DNA from: Nageia nagi
Lineage: Eukaryota > Pinophyta
Reading direction: 5' to 3'
DNA length: 64,000 nt
NCBI GenBank assembly: GCA_050084985.1
Contig: JBITNC010000001.1
Coordinates: 111,042,001 to 111,106,000 of the forward strand
In this document: in pieces, positions 32,401 to 43,080 of the stretch
Position numbering within the stretch: position 1 is the first letter of the stretch
Layout of the letters: every line of letters begins with the position of its first letter
Position numbers and translations under genes: made by a program
Notes under the pieces: model-generated
Told to the model about the DNA's origin: nothing
Databases searched by the model: none
The model's input: the letters and a program-made list of their open reading frames with translations, nothing else

Positions 32401-35036
32401 TTTCGTATATGAAAAATGGCACAGAAACCCTTATTGGCCCTGATTGGCTAAGGCTTGTTGTGTTTACCTTCTAATTTTAGTTGTCTCGGGTAAAAGATTA
32501 TCATAGATAATCACACATCCAAGCAAAATTCCACAAGGAATTATAACTTGGAAAACAAACCACCAAAATTCTGGGTATTCTATGTTTGTTTTCATATCCA
32601 ATGTGTTTACAAGGTTTGGCTCTCATGTGTTCAGGTTTTCCATAGTTTTCCCACATCACTGCTCCTTGTCTTGTTGTAACCCAAAACATGTTTTACTAAG
32701 TAATAACAAGTCATATGAATCTAAAGGACACTTAGGAATTAATAGCCACTAGCTAGTAAGTACTGGTATTCGCTAGAGGTTTTATGCCACAGAAGTCATC
32801 ATTATATGCAATAATGACAGCGAATTAATAGAATCTTAAATTCATCTCATCCGACACCCTCTTGATGGGAACAGGTTCAGAATAAATATATCCCTGAATT
32901 CCAGAGCATTGATCATAATTAGAACAATTAGGATTATACATTTCATTGCTAATTTGCTACCATCAATAATTACTACAGGCGACATAAAAGGCATAATCAA
33001 AGCTCATGGGGTTTTGGCTGATCAGCTGGGTTATCGGAGTGTTTTAGCATCTACCAAGATTCAAATATCAATGGCACCCTTTGGCGATGATGCTGATGCT
33101 TTGCACTGACATTATGGATAATGATGAAGCACAGTGGTGATATGGCTGTCCAGAGCTTGTACACAAGGTTATCACCAGTTCTAATATCGATGGAGGAGAT
33201 GACCCTATTATGTGTCTCCATGGGTTGTCTGGGTCAAATGGATGCCAGCATATATCAATAACCCGTTTCACCTGTGAAAACAATAGCATAATCGAAGAGG
33301 CAGGGCTGAAGTTTCACTGTTTGCAATTTCTTGCCATGAAGGCATTTAAATTGTGGTTGTCTAATCAGAAATTATGTTACACTCTACAAACAGTCAAATG
33401 CAGTCCCATATGCGTGGAGTACATCTGCACATAGCTTTTACACCTTGCATTTTCGGTGCAAGTTAAACAGTTTATGGTAAAAGATTAACCAATAGTTAGG
33501 AATCAGACAGTTGACTTGCTAGTGCTCCTTCCTTTTTGATTCCTCGCTATTTCTCCAATTTTTTTGTAAAGTTTATTCTACTACTGATGCAAGTTCAAAA
33601 GTAATGGCTTAAAGTATGAGTGCCGCGGTAAAAAAGTATCCTGCACATAACATTTACCTAGAATCATGGAGAAAAAATGCAGGGAATAAGAGAACCTAAG
33701 GTTCAAGTCAGCAGAGTAACAGGGGGGCTATGATTTAACAAATGCCGCTGAGAATAAGAATTACCAAAACTATTTGGAGCTCAAATTTACATGCCTAGGT
33801 AGATAACCTATAGAATCATCAAATGAAACCTGCTATAATACATATAACCACAAGCATGTATCAATCATGTATTCACAAATGGCTCTGTTTGTACACACTG
33901 AACGTAGGGTTTCATAAAATATCTTGCCAGCTAACCAGAAATCAGCTTTCAATAAAAGCACATATTGAGCACTTCAAAATAGAATTTCACTTGAGTTTAA
34001 GCTGTTATAAACACATGCCAAACAGTTCTTGTATAGATCTTTGCCAATTGCAGTTTTGTCCGTATAGGCAAAAACAGGCCTCCAGCTCTCTCATCCAGTA
34101 CATGAGACCACCTTCCTCGTTTATGCTATTCCTCACAAGTAATTACTTTCCAACAAAACTTAGGCATCATTATGCACAGCCCTACGCTTTGGATTGGTTA
34201 TCAATGGCACGGTCTATAAATTATCTAAAACTGAGAGGGTTTCAATTGGATTCTGAAGCACATATTGCCTTTGGACAAGTGTCTATGAAATCATCACAAG
34301 CACAATACTTTTTGACTGATTTGAGTGGATTGAAAAAAAAAATGGAACACTTCAAATATGCTATTTTGGAAACTGTCTAGGAAATCATCACAAACCCAAA
34401 TACCTTATGACCAGTCTGGGTGGATCGATTAAAAAAATAGAACACTTCATATATGGTATAGACTTGTGAGGGTTTGGATTGAATTCTGACATCCATATTC
34501 CTTTATGGCTGTTATTTATGATGATTTATGAAATCATCAGGCACCCAATTGGGTGGTGCGTAATCCACAATGGGTTTGACGAGATTTTGAGTCTAGAAAA
34601 ATCCTACACCATGAAACTGATTGGATGAACTGTAATCCACGAGTGGCATGTCTGATTTTGATGCAACAAAAAAAAAATCTTAATAAAATTCAAAGAAAGA
34701 CCAAAAAAACCCATAAAATGGGTGTACCAGAAATAGCTTGCTGCCATCATGGGCAAACTTGAGCAGCTCCTTGGCAGCCTGCAGAGCCACCATGAGAGAT
34801 TTCAGCCCAAGCACAGTCTCCTCCCCAAGGGGATTCTTCACCTCCTTAAGCTCCTCAAACATGGGTGTCAGCAATCTTATCCGCCTTACAAGATTGGCGC
34901 AATCCTTCTTGAAGATCGTCCTGCATTCTCCCCCAATCCCCGCTATCTCATTCACAATCTCCATCACAGACTCCACGACATCCACCTCCGCATCTGGCGC
35001 CTCTCCAGACATCTTGGAAACCTCTTCGTTCTCCAT
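29417..35036 (-). CDS. U-box/ARM-repeat E3 ubiquitin ligase, PUB13/PUB14/SPL11 type, 652 aa
   Basis: Four coding exons on the minus strand: 35036-34728, 31597-31481, 31088-30648 and 30508-29417 (103, 39, 147 and 363 codons). Every junction is phase 0 with GT/AG ends. The protein joins E2-ubiquitin to a substrate. Residues 1-240 form the plant U-box N-terminal (UND) domain ([22 protein letters not shown]). The U-box is at about 268-341 ([20 protein letters not shown] then [20 protein letters not shown]), split by the last intron. ARM repeats fill about 365-640 ([47 protein letters not shown]). Length and four-exon layout match Arabidopsis PUB13/PUB14 and rice SPL11, known in defence, flowering and ABA signalling. 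No disruption is seen; it appears functional. Which paralogue it matches cannot be decided here. Confidence 0.95.
31598..34727 (-). other. Intron 1 of the U-box gene (3.1 kb)
   Basis: Donor GTACAC after codon 103 and acceptor TTGTTGAAG before codon 104. At 3130 bp it dwarfs introns 2 (392 bp) and 3 (139 bp), as is common in large-genome plants. Open frames inside it look like chance. A segment at about 33060-33290 (minus) after a splice-like TTTTCACAG reads [18 protein letters not shown], vaguely like the last blade of a WD40 protein, and may be a gene relic. Confidence 0.85.
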
Positions 35037-35640
35037 TTCTCACAAAACAAAAGACCCACTTCCAATCTCTACAAAAATTGATAACCCGAGTAACAAAAAC
35101 ATCAGACAATAAACGGAATCGCCCTCGAAGATTCACACCCCGTTAGCTTGATTATTTCTGAGCGCTGACTGCTTACCAAGCCTTACGATTAACCCACGAG
35201 TTGGGTTATCTTAACCCGGGGGTTTAATCATCCCCCAACTCCCCTCCGCCGCGGTTGACCAACCCATTAATATTCTGAATTTTTTATTTATCTGGATTCA
35301 ATAAATCGCATCCTCAGGGACCTCTACGGCCGTCGGATGGGATAAAGATCGTGCGGTGGAAAGTTGATATGGGCCCACATTTGGCGCGGGGCAGCAGGAT
35401 AGCGGGCCTACATTTAGATCGAGTGGGTAACAATGTTTTGTTAGAAATAATATCTTATTGTGGAGTGGCCGCCTTCTGCGGGCGTTGCACGTGGTCGACG
35501 TGGCGTCGAATCATTCCGCTCTGGCTCCTGTGGAGTGGCTCGCGCCCCGGGCGTCTCCTTTCGTACGGAACACCCTGCCGGCTTAGAAGGATGGGATTCA
35601 AAATCACGGCCCGTTGCGTAGGTAGATGCTAAAATTGTAT
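35037..35640 (-). promoter_or_regulatory. Probable promoter and 5' leader of the U-box gene
   Basis: The 600 bp upstream of the ATG at 35036 are far more GC-rich than the rest of the window. Candidate elements: TGGGCCCA (35370-35377), of the site II/TCP type; CACGTGGTCGACGTGGC (35488-35504), a G-box/ABRE joined to a second ACGTGGC; and an ATAAATAAA stretch (minus strand, about 35281-35290) that could serve as a TATA box about 250 bp before the ATG. The start site is not determined. A 93-codon open frame at 35351-35632 on the plus strand is compositional. Confidence 0.5.
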
Positions 35641-35999
35641 CTTTCAACTTTATTTTATATTTGTATTTATACGGCGAAGAGATTACTTTACAATAATCAA
35701 ACTTCAATTTGAAATAAAGGAGATGATTGTAAGTATTGTGGGTCTCGGGTTAATGTAATATAATATAATATAATAATAAAATAGAAATTTATATCTTTAA
35801 GGGGATGGCATATTGGTTAATGTTTTGATTTATCTTTAGAAGGTTTCAAATTCAATTACCATTGGTTGTTCTATTATGTTGTAGTGTAATTACAATTTAG
35901 CTACAATTGTACTACTATTCATTGTCATTAGGTGGATAGGTAGAGATTATAAAAGTTTATAGTGCTAGCGGTCTTGAGGGGGTGCTTAGAATAGTTTGC
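35641..35999. other. AT-rich spacer, nothing recognised
   Basis: Sequence turns AT-rich right after 35640, with a TAATA-type simple repeat near 35756-35778. No coding or transposon motif seen before the LINE 3' end at about 36000. Confidence 0.4.
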
Positions 36000-37919
36000 C
36001 TTAACAATTATATCTGAAAAATAGTATTATGGACAATGATGGGTGTTGGCTCCTTTGAGTATGTGTTTCAATTGTTAGCATAATAAGATATGTTGGGTGG
36101 GGAGAATACTAAGACCTTATCAAACATGGTGGTTGTGAGTGAGGGTAAACAAGAGACATGGAATGGCCTTATGATATTGATGGGAGCATGATTTGCCTTT
36201 GAAAGATTTCTAAGGCAAGATGTAGCTAATTGTGGTCAAACTCCATCATCAACTTATCTACTTAGACTAAAATCTAGAGAAATACATTAGAGACTGCATC
36301 AACACTATTAAAAATACAAAAGAAACAATAGGAGAATGGTGAGAAAATATAATTTCATTCTTAACCTTCCATAATGAAAATAGAATATTAATTTAAAAGA
36401 ATGTGTTAGACTTCTAAGGGGAGTGAGAAATTCAAAGGATCTCCTAAAAGAATTTGTTTCCAAGTAAAATAATTAGGTTAAAAGGGTTCAAAAAATAAAA
36501 AATACAACTCTAAGCTTCCTTTGCTTGATTACAAGCCCATAAAAGATGTAAGACATCTTCTTGACCCTTATAAATACTCGAGGTGGTTACCAATAGGCAA
36601 CCCTTAAGATAAGAAACTTTTAGCAAAGAAGGAATGTTGAGGTTCTAAGTAGGAGATCCAAATTGATTAATACCATAGAGACCAAAGTGACTTAAAAGAG
36701 TGGAGACCCTACATCTCATTTACCTTCACAACCATATATGGATGTGAGGAGGGCCATAACTATCCCTAGTTGACTTTGTAGTTATGTACATGGGTGTAGA
36801 CAAACCATTCTTAATCCTTTCACCAGGGCCTCTAAGAATAAATGCTTAGCTTATATAACTTATGATTAGATATGTTCTCTTTGATATTGTTAAAAATTTT
36901 CTTGTCTATTTTTTTTGAGATTATGGGAATATTTAAACTCCTAAGGAAACCAATCCTAGGTTTTATAAGGAGAAATAATAATAATTAACTTGATACCCCA
37001 ATTGAAGAAGCATTATGCATGAATCCATGGGACCTAGGCAAAATAAGTTCTCTTAAGAGTTAAAATACAAAGTTTGAGGGAATTGATGGAAATCCTATTT
37101 TAAAATTCATCCTCTTTCCACTTTACCTAGTTGTAATAGTTTCCCAAACAAGCCATATGCTTTTTAGCACAAAAGAGCTCATAATCTTAACAATAACCAA
37201 ATAAATCAAAAGAGAGGGAAAATTAATACTTTACTAATCATTTTTTCCTTAAGGTAGCCTAGTTGGGATGGAGTATCGAACAAGGATTTTTCAAGACTCA
37301 TTATCCTTAATACCCTAATAATCTATTTAGTATAAAGAGTCATACCTTATCATTTAGAGAGGTAATAGAGATCTTAGGAAACTTAGTGAAAACATTTACC
37401 CTAGAAGGAGTTTTCCTAAAGCAAATCACATAGTATCTAACTTTGGAAGGTACACAATATAAGGAGTAGTAAACATAACTAGTTGCAAGGACATCTGAAC
37501 AAGTTTAGAATTTACCCACTAGAGAGAGTTTCTTACTAATCCAATAAGAAAGTCTATTTTCCACCTTTTGCAAACTAAAATTTCAAAGTTGGGAAGGAGA
37601 TATTTTAAAGGAAAAGGGGATGCTTATATACTTGAACATTTTTATTTATTCAAGCTATTTCCATTAGAGGTTAACAAGCCATTCTAGAAGTAGAAAATGG
37701 GATTATTGAAAACACATCTATCATTAATAGATGTTAGAATTGAAGTCCTTATAAAACCTTTATAAGCATTTCATTTCCCACTTCAAAGAGGTTTTATCCT
37801 TTGTAAGGTCAATAAAGATTCATTTGCAAAGTGTCCATTCGTGAGTTGAATATGGCTATTGGGAAGAGAAGTGTCTCTTGCTAATCCTTGAAAAAATTGA
37901 AATGAAAGTAAGTACTCCT
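36000..37919 (-). mobile_element. Second LINE, 3' part (split by a copia element)
   Basis: On the minus strand from 37919 down, decayed frames give YISIPFPLKYLLPNFEILV, KLVQMSLQLVMFTTPYIVYL and FALGKLLLGVN: the Y.GIPF..K.LP.FW, LIQSVL.AIP.Y.LS and ...LLWG. blocks that follow the RT in plant LINEs. Nearer the 3' end (about 36520-36610) is SIYKGQEDVLHLLWACNQAKEA, the ED..HLL..C..A Cys/His block. The left end at about 36000 is approximate; I saw no tail sequence. Confidence 0.7.
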
Positions 37920-38383
37920 TGAAGGAATACACACTAATAATATAATTCCTAAACAAATAAGATCTCTTGAAAGCTCACAAACACAACTAACAAACTCATA
38001 AAGTAATCTCACAATGTAACACAAGATGTAAGTGGTTCCTCCAACTAGGAGTACATCCACTAACTAGATCTCACTTCATTCACCAATATGAACTCTTACA
38101 ATCCTCCTAAACACTATCCTATAACATAACTTTACTCTACAAAATTGGTGTATGATCCAAAGAGAGAACCTTCTATTTATAGGCTAAAATCCCTCTTTGG
38201 ATCACCCTTTTATGACATGCACATTCTTTTACCCAAAGGGCATGCTCATGACATGGAGTGTAGGACAAATTACATTATCATATTCACTTAAATATTTAAG
38301 GTATCAAATGATACCCTTAAGTATTAATGAACTTACATAGAAGATTATTACAAAACCTTTACAATAATGCATTACACATTCCA
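37920..38383 (-). repeat. Copia 3' LTR (464 bp)
   Basis: Plus-strand text starts TGAAGGAATACACAC and ends ACACATTCCA. It differs from 46433-46926 by scattered substitutions and lacks two short segments the other copy has. A third, inverted relative is at 62385-62883. Confidence 0.92.
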
Positions 38384-38385
38384 GC

Positions 38386-38398
38386 ACTCCCCCTTAAT
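38386..38398 (-). promoter_or_regulatory. Polypurine tract of the copia element
   Basis: On the minus strand ATTAAGGGGGAGT stands 2 nt before the TGGAATGTG start of the 3' LTR. This confirms minus-strand orientation. Confidence 0.8.
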
Positions 38399-39372
38399 GC
38401 AATATTGGGATAAAGCAACTAAGAGAGAGAAAAGAGAGAAAGTAAGAGAGTTTTTATCTAAACAAATACAACAGAGATGAGAACTTTTTACACATTTGTG
38501 AAGTAAGAAAGATCTAGTTTGAGATTCACTACTTTGCCAAATATAATCATTAACCATAATTGGTTTCAATGTACTTGAAGTAGTCATCCAACTAGAAGTC
38601 ATGAAGAGTCTCCAAGAGCATGCATACTTGAAGTAAGTAACTTGTAATCTTAAAAGAACCTGCAAGTCATAAGCAACTTAAATAATAAGATCAATTAGAT
38701 GCAACATATTCATATCAACAAGGATAGATGAATCACATAAATGCCATCATGAACTGATCAATGGTGCACTATAAGTCATCACAAAGATGCCAAGCCAAAA
38801 ACTATAGTCACTTGTTATATATAAAACATGCGTTGATTATCATTACAAAATAGAGCATGCACATACAATTTCCTCACATATGGATAATTGAATAGTGCTA
38901 AAAGATACATAAGAGTTTCTTACACATGGATAACTAAATAGTGCTAAATTGGCCAATCTTTTTGCTTTAAAAATTTGTACAAGTTTCTCATGCAAAATGA
39001 ACTTACCACAAGAGTGTACAACAAAATCAACACTATATAGCACAAAATCCTCTTAAGGATGAAGTTGTCATCAAAAACATAATTCAACATAAGAATTCAA
39101 ACTTCACTCCCCCTTGAGGGTAACTTTACCAACCCGATAGCATCCTTAAGCTTACAAAATTGAGTTTTTGGGAGGGGTTGGTGAATAAATCAATGGAGTT
39201 CAAGGTGGATGGACAATACTCTAGGTGTATGATGCCATCAAGAACCTTCTTCCTGATAAAATATGCTTGGATTTCCACATGTTTCATTCTCTAATGGAAC
39301 ACAAGATTCTTAGCTAAAGATATCATTAACTGATTATTTGAAGAAATCAAAGATGAGCCACCTTGCTCATAT
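38399..39372 (-). other. Copia 3' untranslated region
   Basis: About 1 kb between the RNase H region and the polypurine tract, AT-rich, with no frame worth calling. CACATATGGATAA..GAATAGTGCTAAA recurs near 38875 and 38930 as a short direct repeat. Confidence 0.5.
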
Positions 39373-39830
39373 CTAATTTCTTTCACAAGATGCCTTAGCT
39401 AAATGGCTTCTTAGGCTATAATAAACATGGCACGGTATTAAGCTTTTATGGTGGAAAGAAAAAATAGTAGGTTGCTTCTTGAAAGCCCAAGAGATAGCAC
39501 CTAAACCAATGCTAAATACATATGTAGATGTTGATTTCCTGTCATATCTATCTCCCTCATAGTTAGAATTTGAGAATCTAAAGAGAACAAATGAGGGCAA
39601 CTTAGAATACTTGAGAGCAAGGTCCTTAGTCCCTACAACATACATCAAGATTTTCTTAACAACATTAAGGTGCTCAACATATGGTTTCTGCATGAATCAT
39701 GCCATCAAATTCACTGCAAAGGCAATATTTAGCCTAGAAATAGTCAAATATAAAAGACTACCAATTACTTGCCTGTAAGCTGTAGCATCAGCCAACTTAG
39801 AGTTGGAGCTTACAAAAATAGTGATTCTAG
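39373..39830 (-). pseudogene. Copia RNase H, decayed
   Basis: Minus-strand frame 39373-39693 reads KPYVEHLNVVKKILMYVVGT (the P...H......LRYL.GT block), then FSNSNYEGDRYDRKSTSTYV (D.D.AGD...RKSTSGY, first Asp changed), ISWAFKKQPTIFSF (W.SKKQ..V..S). Just upstream (39700-39830) is ATAYRQVIGSLLYLTISRLN, the YR..IG.L.YL...RPD block linking RT and RNase H. It would degrade the RNA strand of the hybrid. Inactive here. Confidence 0.85.
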
Positions 39831-39876
39831 AAGAGACTGGGATCGCAACATATCTACACTCCTCCATTCCAAACTT

Positions 39877-40600
39877 TTACAAAATATTTGATACATACTT
39901 AGATTGACTAAGATAAGTACAATCCTTGTATTGATACACTTGCATTCTAAGATAGTAGTGTAAGAGACCAAGATCAATCATTTTAAATATTGCTTTAAAT
40001 TTATATATGCACTCTTGAATGATTTTTTCATTATTCTTAGTTATTAGAAGATCATGCACATAAAGGAGAATCAAGACCACATCTTTTCCTTGATTGAGCA
40101 CATATATATTGATTTTAGAAAAATACTTATAGAAATCAATGTCTACAAAATACCTCAAAATCATCTTGTACCAAGCTTTAGGTGCTTGCTTAAGTTTATA
40201 TAATGACTTCTTTAACTTGCACACAAAGGATTCTTTGCCTTCCATAATGAACCCTTTTGGTTGATTCATGAAGATTTTCACATCTAATTCACCATTGAGA
40301 AATGCACTCTTGACATCAAGTTGAAAAACTTTCCATCCTTGTGTTGTAGAAAGAGCAAAGATAATTCTCACAATAGGCATCTTTGCCATGGGAGAAAAGG
40401 TTTTCTCATAATCTACACCATATATCTAAGCGAAACCTTGGTACTAACCTTGCCTTGTATTTCTCAATATCCTTAATAGAATTGAACTTAACCTTGAAGA
40501 TCCACTTATTGCCAATTACATTTTTCTCATTAGGATAAGAAACCAAATTCCAAGTTTCATTTTTCATAAGCACCTCATACTCCACTTTCATGGCTTCCAT
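39877..40600 (-). pseudogene. Copia reverse transcriptase, decayed
   Basis: Two open stretches in minus orientation. 40600-40406 has the entry motifs EYEVLMKNETWNLV and NKWIFKVKFNSIKDIEKYKA, then a stop/frameshift. 40389-39877 has MAKMPIVRIIFALSTTQGWK, QLDVKSAFLNGEL (palm motif A), GKESFVCKLKKSLYKLKQAP and LLYVHDLLIT, the YVDD box with its first Asp replaced by His. Ends DCTYLSQSKYV, normally .I.LSQ..Y. The catalytic change and break make it non-functional. Confidence 0.9.
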
Positions 40601-40869
40601 TCAGCACTCATGCTTAGAAGCTTCTTTAAAGGTTGAAGGCTCATGCTTGTTGTCAATCTTGGAAAATAAAGATATGTTCAAGGTCATACTCCTTGTTACC
40701 CTTTGTGTTGGAGAATTTTATTTCTAAGGTGACTTATCTAGATCAATATCTAACTAGCTAGGTGCAATTAAAGAGTCCACTAGATCATCAACATCCTCAT
40801 TAGAAGTAGATTCTTCAAGAAGTTCATTAAACTTAACACCCCTTGAAATAAATAAGGCTTTATAAGATG

Positions 40870-41680
40870 GAGAGTAGAGCTTGTAGTCTCTATGCTAATT
40901 GTCATAACTCATGAAGATGCATTTTTAGTCTTTTTATCTAATTTCTTCCTTTTCTCAGAAATAATGTAGGAGAATGCTTCACAACCAAACACCCTAAGGT
41001 ATGAAATGGTAGGTTTTCTTCTTGACCATGCCTCAAAAGGAGTTTTACCCTAAATGGCTTTTATGGGACACCTATTCAAGATGTAAATAGTAGTGCTTAC
41101 TGCTTTAGCCCATAAAAACTAGGAAGATTACCCAACATGCATCTAGCCATTTCCATAATTATTCTATTTTTTCTTTCAACAACACCATTCTACTAAGGAG
41201 TGTAAAGAATCATAAATTATCTCTTGATTCCATACTTAGCAATAGTCATTAAACTTATTATTGTTATATTCTCTCCCATTATCTGATCTCAATGTCTTGA
41301 TTTTAAGGTTATTTTGATTCTCAACAAAGGTCTTAAAACACTTAAAACTCTCAAAAGTTTGATCTTTCTACTCAAGTAGATACCCAAAGGTTATTCTACT
41401 AAATTCATCATTGAAGGCCAAGACATAAGATGCTCCTCCAAGCGACTTAGTTTGAAATGGACCTATCAAATTTGAATGCATAAGTTGAAGAAGTTGAGAT
41501 GCTCTTGTTGCCTTACTTTTTTCAAACTTTTATTTATGCATCTTACTATGAATGCACTTCTCGCATAGACCAATCAAAGGAGAAATTGAAGGTAAACCTT
41601 TCACAATTTCTTGGTCTTTCATGACTTAAATACTCTTATGGTTAAGGTGCCCTAAATGTTAGTGCCAAAGATTGCCTCTA
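40870..41680 (-). pseudogene. Copia integrase, decayed
   Basis: Minus-strand frames give SISPLIGLCEKCIHSKMHK (zinc part, C..C kept), LMHSNLIGPFQTKSLGGASY (the H.D..GP......G..Y block, Asp to Asn), VLAFNDEFSRITFGYLL, FKTFVENQNNLKIKTLRSDN then GREY (second catalytic Asp kept), and later IKAI.GKTPFEAWSRRKPTI and LRVFGCEAF (the TP.E.W.G.KP...L..FG). Multiple TAG/TGA stops. The match to plant Ty1/copia integrase is unambiguous. Confidence 0.88.
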
Positions 41681-41959
41681 GAACACATATTTGTAGAAAT
41701 ACATATTTGTTGGAACTTGATCCATAATGTAGAGATCATCTTTTACTGATCCTTCAACCAACATGGCAAGTCCTTTCTTCATGCACCAGAATTAAGAGTT
41801 GAACTAAAAAAAGTACCTTTTTCTTGCAACTTGGATCACAAAGAGAAGGTTCATCCTAAGCTTAAGAACATAGAGCACATTATCAAGAACCTTTCCATAA
41901 ATCAACACACTTCTAATGCCTTGTACTTCAAGGATAGAGTTATCACCTATCACAACTAC

Positions 41960-42230
41960 ATATTTTTTATACTTATGAAAGTTCTCAAACTTATCCTTTT
42001 CAAAGAATAGATGATTAGTGCAACCAGAGTCAACAATTCAATTAGATAAAAAAATGTAAGACATGGAGTAGAGCACCATAGCAAAACTAGCTTGAATATT
42101 CTTCTTTCCTTTGAAGTTCTTTACATTTTCATTACCTTTTTTTCTTTTCTTTTCTTTTTATAGCAATCAACTTCTTTATGACCTTGGATGCCATAATAGT
42201 TATAATTACCATCAAACATTTTTTTAAGAT
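41960..42230 (-). pseudogene. Copia zinc knuckle and protease, decayed
   Basis: On the minus strand near 42215-42160 the text reads NYNYYGIQGHKEVDCYKKK, a CX2CX4HX4C knuckle with its first two Cys lost. Near 42035-41990 comes IVDSGCTNHLFFEKDKF, the copia protease active site (DSG.T.H) with the Asp kept, followed by GDNSILEVQGI. A run of Lys codons separates the two. Confidence 0.75.
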
Positions 42231-43080
42231 ATGGATTGTTTGCTTTTTCTTTTCCATCTCTTTACTTGAAGTGGTTATTGTTATTATTATTTTTGCTAAT
42301 GTTGTTATTATTCTTATTGTTACCGTTGTTGCCATTATTCTTGTTGATGTTGTTACCATTACCTCTTTTCTCAAACCTTTTAAAGGAATAAGGATAAGAT
42401 TTCTTTTGATGGTTGAACTTCTTCTTGAAAAATAATTTGGCTACTCCAAGAGCAACATTATTATTTTTAGGAGAAAAAATCAACATCTTTTTGTTAAAGG
42501 TTTCCTCATGCTTCAAAAGGAGCCTAGAAAGGTTCTCAAAGGAGAAGACTTCTTCTTCATCATAAAGCTTTATTTCCATAACCATCATAAAGTTTTCAAA
42601 CTTTGAAAAAAGACTTTGAAGAATGATAAAGACTATGAACTCATCATTGATCCAATTGCATCCATAAGCAACAAGTTAGGTCCTTAGGTCAATGATTTTG
42701 TTTAAGTAGATGGAAATATTTTCATCTTCCCCTTGATGAGATTGAAGCAATTTTTGAAGAATGGCAAACCTTCTTGAAAACTTTGAACCAAGGTAGATTT
42801 GCTTAAGCTTATCCTAAGCTTTCTTTACCAAGGTTGAAGATAAAATCATCAAGAGCACATCATCTAAAATTGCATGGAAGATCATGGAGGTTTCTAACTC
42901 ATTCTTTATATTGTAAACCTTTAGTGGCTTTTCATATGTAAGAGGTACAAGATTTTCATTTATTATTTGCTAAAGCTTCATTGCTTGCAACTTAGCTCTT
43001 ATTTGAGATTCTCAAATCCCAAAGTTGGAACCATCAAGAATGTGTTTAGGTAAAGGAGTCTCTCATTTGCTATACAAAAA
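42231..43080 (-). pseudogene. Copia gag (UBN2-type capsid), decayed
   Basis: The open part at 42588-42262 carries MMVMEIKLYDEEEVFSFENL and LSRLLLKHEETFNKK, then an Asn-rich tail (runs of AAC/AAT, about 42360-42270). Upstream (about 42860-42600) are LQSHQGEDENISIYLNKIID and NDEFIVFIILQSLFSKFENF, the standard order of the copia gag domain (.S..EY...L..L...G..I.D......L..LP..Y). Stops intervene; the N-terminus lies near 43080. Confidence 0.75.

Noticed and set aside
33823-34380. 185-codon plus-strand frame in intron 1 of the U-box gene
   Set aside because: No recognisable motif, no codon bias, antisense within an intron; likely chance.
35351-35632. 93-codon Arg/Gly/Cys/Trp-rich frame upstream of the U-box gene
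   Set aside because: Open only because the promoter region is GC-rich; no family resemblance.
42132-42435. Ile/Val/Thr-rich frames on both strands
   Set aside because: Other-phase readings of the AAT/AAC-rich copia gag tail; the gag frame itself is the real relic.
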